The position numbers and the translations under genes were made by a program. DNA of 64,000 nt from Paracamarosporium sp. OC-R06-R3 (Eukaryota; Ascomycota; Dothideomycetes; Pleosporales; Didymosphaeriaceae). The notes below the pieces were generated by a model. It was not told the DNA's origin. It worked only from the letters and a program-made list of their open reading frames with translations, and made no database searches. Every line of letters begins with the position of its first letter. Position 1 is the first letter of the stretch. The stretch is from assembly GCA_019828545.1 (NCBI GenBank), contig JACVRA010000165.1:744001-808000 (forward strand), read 5' to 3'. Below, in pieces: positions 11,111 to 20,437 of this stretch.

Positions 11111-14045
11111 ATGTCTAACATCCACGTGGCTCTGTAAGTAACCCCGCCTTTTCATGTGCTGCACCTTCTATAATGTCTTGGTACTTTCTGCGAGAAAGTC
11201 TAACTGGGTGCCTGCAGTTTTCTTCCCTACACGGTGGACTTTGAGAAACCACAGCAGTCTCTACCCGCGAGCCCTGTGCCTGTCCTGCCAGCCGTCTCGG
11301 AGACAACCCGCAAGAACTCAATTGGCAGCACCGCTTCCACGCAGAATGCCAGCCAAAGCAGCCTCCTCAGGGATAACGCCCCCGCGGGTATTACCCTTCC
11401 AAAGACGCCCGCCGCCATGCTCGCGCAGGAGGATTATTTCACTCCTGCACAGCCGAGCGCAACTACGCACTTTCTGCGACCAAATGATCCCAAGAGCTTA
11501 GTGCGTAGCGATGCCCACGTTCCGGAGTGGGGATCGGGTGGCATGTTCTTCAACCAGCCGCGCTCGAGAGCTGGCCGCCCCGCTGACACCGTTCTCGAAT
11601 ATCAGAAGAACGAAGAGCGCGTCAAGACACAACGAGAGCGGTCGCGAGATCGAGCTAGGGCACTATACAAAACGATGTCGGGCAACAAGAAGACTGATCC
11701 CCGTTGGGAGCAGAATTACAAAATCGTGCCAGCAATCCAAGGCAACGGTGGTCTTAGCAACGCTATCCGCGCAGCAGTCAACTTAGGAAAAATCGACGAT
11801 GTTATCACGGTCGGTCTCATCGGATTTCCTACTGACGACATCGACGAGAACAAGAAAACAGAAATCTATGAGAGGCTCGAAGAAGAGCAGAATGCCCTGG
11901 CTGTCTATGTCAACAACAAAGACTACGACGGACACTACGTTCACTATTGCAAAACCATATTGTGGCCCGTCTTCCACTACGTGATTCCGGATCATCCAAA
12001 GAGCAAGGCTTTCCTGGACCACTCTTGGAAGTTCTATAGGAATGTGAACCAGGCATTTGCAGACAAGGTCATCAGGAATTACAAGCGTGGTGACACCATT
12101 TGGATTCACGACTACCACCTGTGTCTTGTACCGGCGATGATCAGAGAGAAGCTTCCCGACGCTAAGATTGGCTTTTTCCTACACACTGCGTTTCCCTCTT
12201 CTGAGGTCTTCCGCTGCTTGGCAGCACGTAAGCAGCTGCTCGAGGGCATGCTCGGCGCGAACCTCGTCGCGTTTCAGACACACGAGTACGCTCATCATTT
12301 CCTCCAGACGTGCAGCCGCATCCTTGCGGTGGAAGCTGTAGATGATGGTGTACAGCTCGAGACGCGCTTCGTCAATGTGTTCTCTTCGCCAATTGGAATC
12401 GATCCCAGGGAGCTTGCAGCAGGTCGAGACCAGAAGGAGGTTCAAGACTGGATCAAAACTTTAACAGAGCGTTATCAGGGCAAACACGTGATCGTTGCCC
12501 GCGATAAATTGGACAGCATTCGCGGTGTACGACAGAAGCTTTTGTCATTCGAGGTCTTCCTCAAGAAGAATCCTGAGTGGAGAGATAAGGTTTGTATTTA
12601 CCCAAATCGGAGTTGAACATGTTGCTCACAGTGATGTTAGGTTGTCTTGATTCAAGTTGCCACTTCGACACGAGAAGATCCGGAGCTGGCATCTACCGTA
12701 TCCGAGATCGTCACACGCATCGACGCCCAATACTCTACCTTGTCCCACAACCCGCTCGTGTTCCTAAGGCAGGACATTTCTTTCCACCAATACCTCGCTC
12801 TGTGTACGATTGCAGATGCTATGGTTATCACTAGCCTTCGTGAGGGCATGAACCTCAGTGCTCACGAGTACATTATCTGCCAGGATGGTATCCGTGGTAA
12901 CAAGATGCATAGTCCGCTCATACTCAGCGAGTTCACTGGTAGTTCTTCGATATTCGAGGGCGCCGAGCTTGCGGTGAATCCTTGGCATTACCAGGGCATC
13001 GCCGATGCTTTCAAGGTGGCTTTGGAGATGAGTCCCGAGGAGAAGGCTAAACGTTACCAAACGTTGCTCCAGAGTGTCATGCATCATACCGGAGAATATT
13101 GGGTGAAGAACCTTACCGACCATCTCAACAACGTCTTCGATGAACAGTTCCGCCGTGATTCCATGTCCATCCCCCGTCTATCTGCTTCAAACCTCGTACA
13201 GGACTACGAATTTACTCACAAGCGCTTGTTCATCCTCGATTACGAGGGAACCTTGTTAGGCTATGGTAATGTTAATAGCACTGTCATTGCCAACGTTGAC
13301 AAGCTCATCGATATTGTGAGCGACCTTCTAATCGATAAGAAGAATGCGGTCTATGTCATGAGCGGGCGTACTGTCGAGGAACTTGAGCTGGCTTTCAACC
13401 GCCTTCCCAACCTCGGACTGATTGCGGAAAACGGTTGTTTTGTTCGTGATGGTGGCTCAGACGAGTGGGTTCAATTTCCCGACGAAGAGAAGACGCAGGC
13501 CTGGAAGAAAGGCATCAAGGACATACTCCAATATTACGTCGATCGCGTTGAAGGCAGCTGGGTCGAAGAGCGTCATTGCTCGCTTATCTTTCACTACCAG
13601 AGCGAGACAGATTCTGCAAGTTACCAGGCCGGCGAGTGTGCCAATCAGATCAACGATGCCTCTCAGTCCCAGCGCGTTAGGGCTATTCCAACTAAGGACT
13701 CTGTCATCATTGAGCCTGCCGACTACGACAAGGCGACGGCTGCGCAGCACATCTTTGCCAAGTATCCCGAGGCTGACCGTCCGGAGTTCTTGTTCGTCGC
13801 TGGCAACGACCGCGATGACGAGGTTATCTTCAAGTGGGCAAAAGAGTTGAAGGAGAACTGGACTGTTCGCTTTGTGCAGACCGTCACTGTAGGCGTGAGG
13901 AACTCGCTCGCGTTTTCAACTCTGCCTAATGGCACGACTGGTAAGTAATCCCCTAATCCACCTTCAACTCACTTGACTAACAACAATCGCAGGTCTTCTC
14001 AGCGTCCTCACCAAGCTCTCCAAGGTCAAGACCAACGACTACTAA
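11111..14045 (+). CDS. Trehalose synthase complex regulatory subunit (Tps3/Tsl1 type)
   Basis: Four exons (11111-11133, 11218-12589, 12641-13940, 13993-14045) give 915 residues. The tiny first exon encodes MSNIHVAL and restores the fungal start ALFLPYTVDFEKP. A glycosyltransferase-20 domain spans about residues 180-570 (IWIHDYHLCLVPAMIREK, HTAFPSSEVFRCL, SPIGIDP, REGMNLSAHEYI). A trehalose-phosphatase-like HAD domain follows from about 655. The HAD motifs are altered: the DxDxT box reads LDYEGTL, with Glu for the second Asp, and the late acidic box reads GNDRDDE rather than GDDRTDE. This points to the non-catalytic regulatory subunit, which in yeast scaffolds Tps1 and Tps2 in the cytosol, rather than the Tps2 phosphatase. 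The start ATG has a perfect CCACCATG context. Confidence 0.88.
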
Positions 14046-14504
14046 TCTCGATCAACCCTTCGGAACGTACATATTTGGCGTCGCACCGAGCTTCTTTCCT
14101 CGTCCGGACTGAAGTAGATGAGACGTCCGATTAGATTGTCTTCGTGACTGGCGTCAAGCCACGTTCTTGTTTCTTTTCCTCCCTCCGTTTGAGGGTAATG
14201 CGAGATACCACCAATTCACGAGTTTTATGAATGAGTGCACGGGTTTTATGGCATAGCGTGCGCAACAGCGTGCAAAGGCGAGTTACCTATGGCTAGCATG
14301 GATATCGGAGTCGAGTCGATACGGGATACAAGGGAGATTTGGCATGGTTCGGCGTCACTTGCGGCTTCGCTGCGGCTGTTACAGCGCCAACGACGTATGT
14401 CTTTTTGATAGTGAACTGGTATTCCCAGGTCCGATCAAGCCAATAAATTCCTTCCCTCTTCAAAAATAACTGCACGTGCATACTCCCCGTGACGCATCCC
14501 CAAC
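14046..14504. other. Convergent 3' intergenic region
   Basis: Gap between the 3' ends of the trehalose-complex gene and the SnoaL-like gene. No additional feature seen. Confidence 0.4.
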
Positions 14505-15058
14505 CTAAAACTCCTTCATAATCGCCTCATCCCCAATCCTCTGCGTAAACCCCACATTTCTCTTACATATCCTCCATACTCCGCTCGCGCCCTGCACTCC
14601 CTCGTAGTCACTATCCGCCGCTTCGTGCACCTCGAGCTCATCCACGTACCGTCCGTACGCTTGAAGCACCTTTCCCTCATGTGGACCCTGCCCGAAATGA
14701 CACCCAATGAAGTACGTTACCGCCGTTGCGCGCTTCCCATTTTCGCTGAAGGTAATAGTCTGCGTTGTTAGGCTGTGGTGTGTGCGTACGGGTCCGAGTC
14801 TACCTTTTCAATGAGCACGAGATATTGCATCAAATAAGATGGTGTATAGCGATGGGACAAGAAATACACAAACCTATTCTTTATCGCGGCCACAATGACC
14901 TCGACGCCTTTCAGGTCGCGATTGAAAGGGTAATCTGCGTCCACGTCCGGGACGAAAACTTTGTGTAGCAGAGCCCAGTTCTTTGTGTCGAGGGCTTCGC
15001 AGTAGCGGGAGAGTGTGTTTTGGATGGCGAGGTGGTCGTGGGGGCTTGGGGGTGGCAT
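14505..15058 (-). CDS. SnoaL-like (NTF2-fold) protein, 169 aa
   Basis: Two equal exons (15058-14804 and 14759-14505) are separated by a 44-nt intron with a CTAAC branch site close to its end. Removing it joins QYLVLIEK to TITFSENGKRATAVTYFIG, which is the expected strand order of the SnoaL-like fold. The opening LAIQNTLSRYCEALDTKNW and the FVPDVDADYPFN stretch are typical of SnoaL-like proteins, which include small cyclases, dehydratases and many uncharacterised members. The motif CHFGQGPHEGKVLQAYGRYVDE fits the later strands. There is no signal peptide. Substrate unknown. The start is the first true ATG; a longer frame upstream would need a TTG start. Confidence 0.75.
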
Positions 15059-15646
15059 GTTTGTGGTTGGGCGACTGGGTTGCAAGGGTTGTTGGTTATA
15101 TGTCGTTTAGAATTTTTTTTTGGATATAGTTGGGGAGGGGCATGTTGGGGATGGCCTTTTTGGGAGTTTGAATTTGGGAGAGTGGAGAGAGAAGTCGGGG
15201 TCCGAGACGGAACCCCGCAGTAAGTGAGTGGTGTGCTCCGGCGTGTTTAATGGATTGCAGACCCACTGTGATTTCGTGAGTAAACTGTGCATGAAGAATT
15301 TGACGATGAAGATGCGTGGCATTGTCGTGTTGTGGTCTTCGGGCACGCAAGTCTTTACAGCCGTTACATTTCGAATATGATTAAGAAAAACTATTAGAAA
15401 GCTATACGTGCAACAGACCTATACAAATGAACATAGGAGATGCGGGTATCTCGTAGTGAGTGAGCCAACCATGAGTGTGTGTGTCCCGATATAATCCTTC
15501 CTCCAGAACTGGATTCCCTTTGCTTTCCCAAGACGCGCCAGCTTGAACGTTGCACGTCTATGAACAGATTGCCTTGCCAAAACGTGCGCGAAGCCAGAAA
15601 GAACACCTTTGGAACGTAGAAAAAAAAAAGAGATAATAATGAGAGA
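15059..15646. other. Intergenic region, promoter of SnoaL-like gene and 3' end of C2 gene
   Basis: Two minus-strand genes in tandem flank this gap. A small overlapping frame of about 80 codons at 15107-15346 has no recognisable feature. A short A-run lies near 15620 beside the C2 gene stop. Confidence 0.4.
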
Positions 15647-17491
15647 TTATTTCGACGGTCCTTGCTGGGCTGCCCCGGCGGCAGTTTCGCCTCCCTCAGC
15701 TTGGCCCGCACCTGCTGCTTGCGACTCTACACCAGCATCGTCATGCCTCGCCGGGTGCGCATCACCTCTCCAACCCTCACGGTTGTTGCTAGGTCTGTAG
15801 TCTTTCGCATGCATCTTCAACGCCTCACCTCTTGCGCCCATCAATCCCTGCACCTGGTGCCTAAAATGCGGCTCCTCCCTGTCCTCCGCGTCCTCTAACC
15901 TCTCTAAATCTTCAATATCGCTCGAGCTCATACTGCTACTCCTGCTGATCTGCTTGTATACGATGTGGTCGCCTTCCACCTTCTTGCGCTCGCGCTGTTC
16001 CTTCTTCATCTTTTCCATCTTCTCCGCATCACCTTGGCAGTCCAATGTAACGACTTGCAGACCAGGAAAGTTTGACTCGAAGAAGGATTTTAGCTGAGGA
16101 AGGAGCTGAGCATTGGGACGATAGGTGCCAGAATCGTTGTCGATTATCAGCTCGTAATATGAGGGGTCTTTTACGGGTTGGTCTTTTGGAGGGCCGCCGG
16201 AGATCTCGTCGGGAGGGTGTGACTGGTTGTGGCCACCTTCCTCGGGAGGTTTGCTGTTTCGATGCTTAAGCCGTCGGATGAAGAACTCGCCTGAAAAGGC
16301 AATGTAGGCTGCAACGTCAGAGTGCATAGTGTGTTTTGACAGCATGTCGATGCCAAACTCCTTGCCAGTTTCGGTGAAGCGGAAGAGGCCGTCAAGCGTA
16401 AGAACATAGGTAAAGATGCGGCCTCCTTGATCATGGTGTACAAGTTCGAGGAATTTCTGTGTAAACTCCTTGCAGGGCTCTGGGAAGGTTTCGAAGGCGG
16501 TCTCGCGGTCAAAGTTGTAAACGCGCGTGTGCTGATGGTGCAATGCTTTCGAAAGGATGAATCCACGGAAGCCTTTCGCAGTGAACATAGCTTTGACAAA
16601 GGGTTTGAACTCGACGTAGCGATGGTACATGGCTTCGGGCGTTGGTCCACGTAGCTGCATCTGGTTTGCCTGGAAGTTGTACCGCTCTGGCTTCGGCTTG
16701 CCCGACTTCCCAGTGCTCGAGCCTTCTTCGCTGGGAGCCTTCTGTCCTAGGAGGCGACCCAACAGCGGCGAGTAATGCCGTATCCAGTACTGTGGCCCCA
16801 CGGTGTATGCTCGGCCACCATTCTCAGTTTGAGTACGTCCCAGTACTTCCACGCTCACAACCATCTCGCCGTGCATGTGCTCGGCTTTGTTGAAGCACAC
16901 AGCCAATGCCCGTAGCAAGTAGGCCCTCTTGCTTGCCATTCGCTTCTTAATCGGATATGCTTGCTCACGTATGCCGGGCCAGTTCTCGTTCAGCGAGTCT
17001 ACAACAACGTGTGCGTTGCCCAAGCGGTCGTCATGATCCGCTGGGTCTTCGTCGTATATCCGGCACTTCAACCTGAAGCCTGATGCGGGCACGTTGGCTA
17101 TTGTCCATTCTGCGTTCCACTCAGGGTCCGTTTTCTGGCGTATTGTTGCAGTTCGCCGTTGCAAAGGTGGGTCTTCTTTATGGCGCGGTTGCAGCGAGGT
17201 CTGAAGTTCGGCGATAACGTAGGGGTCGGCTGAAAGGGTGTTTATATCGGCGAGAGGGAGATTTCTGGCACGGTGCAGTGTGATCTTGACGGTGTAGCCA
17301 GGCGGAGCGCGCGGAATTGGCGTATCGTCGAAGCCGCCGGCTGGCCCCTTCTTGCTCGAGTTTGTGCGCGTCTTCTGCTCTAATGGCGCCGGTGGATTCT
17401 TCTCGTCCTGCTTCTCCGACGTCTCAGGCGCATTACCATTGGGCGCGGCGCCATTGCTGGGCTCGTTGTGATGTGCGTCCTTCTCTGCCAT
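15647..17491 (-). CDS. C2-domain protein, 614 aa
   Basis: Single-exon gene on the minus strand, starting at MAEKDAHHNEPSNG. The first 60 residues are disordered and charged. A C2 domain follows at about 65-200 (YTVKITLHRARNLPLADINT, SADPYVIAEL, DPEWNAEWTI, DEDPADHDDRLGNA), with the Asp-rich loops that often bind calcium and membranes. It continues with YTVGPQYWIRHYSPLLGRLL and a long region with an alpha/beta look. The last 150 residues are rich in Lys/Glu and Ser (QISRSSSMSSSDIEDLERLED). There is no signal peptide or membrane segment. Families of this kind are widespread in filamentous ascomycetes without a settled function; lipid binding at a membrane is the natural inference. An upstream extension to 17719 would need a TTG start and is not supported. 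Confidence 0.8.
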   Translation of the reverse strand: MAEKDAHHNEPSNGAAPNGNAPETSEKQDEKNPPAPLEQKTRTNSSKKGPAGGFDDTPIPRAPPGYTVKITLHRARNLPLADINTLSADPYVIAELQTSLQPRHKEDPPLQRRTATIRQKTDPEWNAEWTIANVPASGFRLKCRIYDEDPADHDDRLGNAHVVVDSLNENWPGIREQAYPIKKRMASKRAYLLRALAVCFNKAEHMHGEMVVSVEVLGRTQTENGGRAYTVGPQYWIRHYSPLLGRLLGQKAPSEEGSSTGKSGKPKPERYNFQANQMQLRGPTPEAMYHRYVEFKPFVKAMFTAKGFRGFILSKALHHQHTRVYNFDRETAFETFPEPCKEFTQKFLELVHHDQGGRIFTYVLTLDGLFRFTETGKEFGIDMLSKHTMHSDVAAYIAFSGEFFIRRLKHRNSKPPEEGGHNQSHPPDEISGGPPKDQPVKDPSYYELIIDNDSGTYRPNAQLLPQLKSFFESNFPGLQVVTLDCQGDAEKMEKMKKEQRERKKVEGDHIVYKQISRSSSMSSSDIEDLERLEDAEDREEPHFRHQVQGLMGARGEALKMHAKDYRPSNNREGWRGDAHPARHDDAGVESQAAGAGQAEGGETAAGAAQQGPSK

Positions 17492-18293
17492 CGTTCGCGC
17501 TGGAGCGGAGGAGTGTCGGAAGGGGCTGGATTGGGAACCGTCGGTATGCGCGCCACTACGGCAAGGATGCGCAGTAATCAGATGTCGCTCAAGTGCGGCG
17601 CAGTGTTGTGAAGAGCCACAGGTGGCTGCGCATACAGCGAACGGGTGGAGGCAGCCCTCGAGCGCGGGCACAAGCGCAAAGAGCCAAAACAAGGCACAGC
17701 TGAGATGATCACAAACCAAGCCGTGCCGAGGGTCCGACTAGTGGAAAACAAGCACTGTCAAGCAATGGCCAAGCACGGAAGAAGGCGGACCATCGTCCTT
17801 TAGTCCGTCTGGAGTGGCTGTAGAGCCGGAAAGCGACGTCATGCAGGCTGGGTTGTTGATTGATTGTCAAGAGGCTTGCAGGTGGCTGGGTGCTTATTGA
17901 AAAACGCCGGCATCTCTGTTCCGACTACTGCTCCTCCTACCTCTGCGAATGGTGGGTGGGTGTCTTAAGATGACACAACATTCGGCCCTGTCCTGCATTT
18001 TGCATAGTACCTTTTAGGAGACAGAGGAATAGGATACGTCCGCCAGTGTTTAACCCTTCTGCGTTCCTTCAGCGTGTATGATTCGGAGACCAATGACTCA
18101 GGGATCACTGTAGTGCCAAGGCACAAATTCGTATGTAGTTGGACTGTATAGTCCATTCAGGCATACTATACTACAGAGCGGCCAGAGCTGTGTACCTTAC
18201 GAGTTGTGGTGTGCTCGGCGTGTGAATGGAGTCCCCGATGTAACACGATTGATTGCACAGATACTGTATCCTACAGTGTATTCGCCGCATACA
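17492..18293. other. Intergenic region
   Basis: Upstream region of the C2 gene and 3' side of the next minus-strand gene. Only short open frames; no RNA gene or repeat seen. Confidence 0.4.
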
Positions 18294-19098
18294 CTACTCC
18301 TCTTCAATGTTGCCCCTCCTATGTTTATAATCAACATTGGAATCCTCACTTGAAGTGTCCTCCTCCGTGTCAGACAGCTCAAGTGGTCTCTCGATCAGCT
18401 TCTCCCTGATAGCAAGATATTTTTGTTGATCGTATTCGAGCTTCTCCCATGCACTGATTGCCGACTTGTACAAGTACTTCCATCTTAAGCCCTTCGTCTC
18501 CGTCTTTCCCACGCATTCATACTTGAGGCATTCTAAACCTGGGGTGTCGATGAGACTTTTGAAGCCGAACACCTGTGTCGGTGTTGCGAAGCATGGATCG
18601 TCATAAGCCCTTCCACTGAAGGTGAGTTTCAGAAAGTTTGCCTAGATCATGTTGTTAGCACCACACCTAAACATAGAAGCCATTTTCCGAGTCCCTTACA
18701 AGGTTTCTGTAGCCTTTAACCAAGTACATGAAATCACCGCCCTGCTCGAAGAAGCCAGTGATGTAGACGAGGGCGATGCGGTTGGATTCGTCAAGGATGC
18801 CAGAGATGTCTTCACGCAGGCGGGAATTGACCAGCGGGCAAAGATTCCACTCGCAGGCAAGTTTTTCGAAGAGTTTTTGTTTCTTGTCGCATCCACTATG
18901 GCAGTCAGCACCGTATAATCGAGGAAAGAGGCGATATAGGGACTCTTACGTCCAGAACCAGATCTGCGAGTCCGACTTGAGGAGCTTCGCCAGATCGCCC
19001 TCGAAACGCAGTATCAACGAAGAAGCTCCCATGACGGTGACGGTGCCCGTGGTGGTTTTACTCACTGGCATAGGCATGGTGCCGCAGCCTACATCCAT
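18294..19098 (-). CDS. Hypothetical protein, 230 aa, divergent to the NLR gene
   Basis: Three exons are inferred (19098-18950, 18895-18700, 18641-18294) with introns of 54 and 58 nt, both GTAAG..AG and in phase. The reading MDVGCGTMPMP..KSDSQIWFWT, then GCDKKQKLFEKLACEWNLCP, then ANFLKLTFSGRAYDDPCF is continuous across both junctions, whereas no other frame stays open. The protein is soluble, has several cysteines in the first half and an acidic Ser-rich tail (SDTEEDTSSEDSN). No signal peptide or known domain is recognised. It lies back to back with the NACHT gene across 1.3 kb. In fungi NLR genes sometimes sit beside a gene for a functional partner; a link here is speculation. Confidence 0.65.
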
Positions 19099-20437
19099 TT
19101 TCAGTAATGTCAAGATTTAAGAAGAGGCAACACGTACGAGCAAGAGCTGCACGCCTGATGGCAGCTGCGAAGCCTTCGCCGGGCTAGAGAGCGTGTGCTA
19201 AAAAGTGATACCACGGTGTCGGTGTCGTGGGAGTGACCATGGAACAGCAGAAGAGGAAAAGACAACGGGGGTAGGAGTGCGCAAAGGAGGCCTGTTTGAG
19301 GATGGTGTGGAAAATCGACTTTTGTTGACGATGAGCGAAGAGTCCCGTCAACGCTTTGGGAAGGCACTGGTAGGCGCCACTCTCTCCGCTCCACCTTGCT
19401 CCTGCCATTAGAACTGTGGCAGCGAGTGATTCCTAAACAGCAATATGTTTGCGACCATATTATAGGCAAGAAAGTACCCTACTACCGTGGACGTTGGGTG
19501 TTGAAGCTCGGTAGCGGCACTCAGCAACTTTTCCTTTGGTGCCCTAAATTGCCGGCTGTCCACCTCGTTCTGCAAGCCCATGAACCTTGACAAAGGGCGA
19601 TGCTGCACATTTCAAGGTCACGGTTTCCATCCTTAACCTGGTAATACTGGAGGTGTTACAACACATTGTAGTGGCTGTATAACATGCGACAATAGGTCGA
19701 AATGACCTGGCTCTTCCAATACCCATATTTATAACAATTGCAGCGCAGCTACCAATTCCATGCTCTTATGCGTACTTTGCGATGGTTTTGAGGCCGTGTC
19801 CCTGCCCTTTAGCCACACTGGTCCTCACCTTCTCATCACCCTTCTCGTTTATGCACCCATTGAATAGAACAATAGTGCTAGTCTAACCAGCAACGCTCGC
19901 AATAAACGTCGTGGTTTCTCTCTCCTGAGATTCCCATGGACAGCGCGATTTGGTCATTCCTGGCCGATTACGAGTCATCCAAGTGTCGCACTTGGGCGTC
20001 GCTTTACCCCAAGGCTACCAATCCGCAGATCCTCCGGTTAGGCCAGAGCACATTGCGATTCCGACTCCGACTCCAACTCCAACTGTAAGTCCAAAGGTAC
20101 AACGCATTTTGAGACGAGACAAGGTGAGAAGCCGGAAGAGGTACGCGTGTTGTTGGCAGGAATCGGGGACAACCTTGTAGAGGAAAGAACCAAACCACAG
20201 TAGTGAAGCTGTCGTGACGCGTCGAGGGAGAATGGCATTTTGATCATCATCAAGACAAGGCTAGCTAATCCACATTAGGCACTCGTCGGGTTTGAAAATG
20301 TGCGCCAAGTGACCAGGATGTCAGGATCTCAGTGGCTCGCGAATTGCAGGCGGACTCCGCCCCGGCCTGTCAAAAACGGCCGGAGCGCATTCGCACCCCC
20401 TCTAACGAACGATGACCAAGTGTCCTCCCTCCCCAAC
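19099..20437. other. Divergent promoter region of the unknown gene and the NLR gene
   Basis: 1.3 kb between two divergent starts. Only short frames on both strands. A CTCCAACTCC-type pyrimidine stretch is present near 20060-20080. No mobile element or RNA gene seen. Confidence 0.4.

Noticed and set aside
11111..14045. Assignment as the catalytic phosphatase Tps2
   Set aside because: The second Asp of DxDxT is Glu and the late acidic motif is altered; the ALFLPYTVDF start fits the regulatory subunits.
17492..17719. 76-residue N-terminal extension of the C2 protein with a hydrophobic start
   Set aside because: It would need a TTG start and looks like upstream sequence; the ATG at 17491 is in a normal context.
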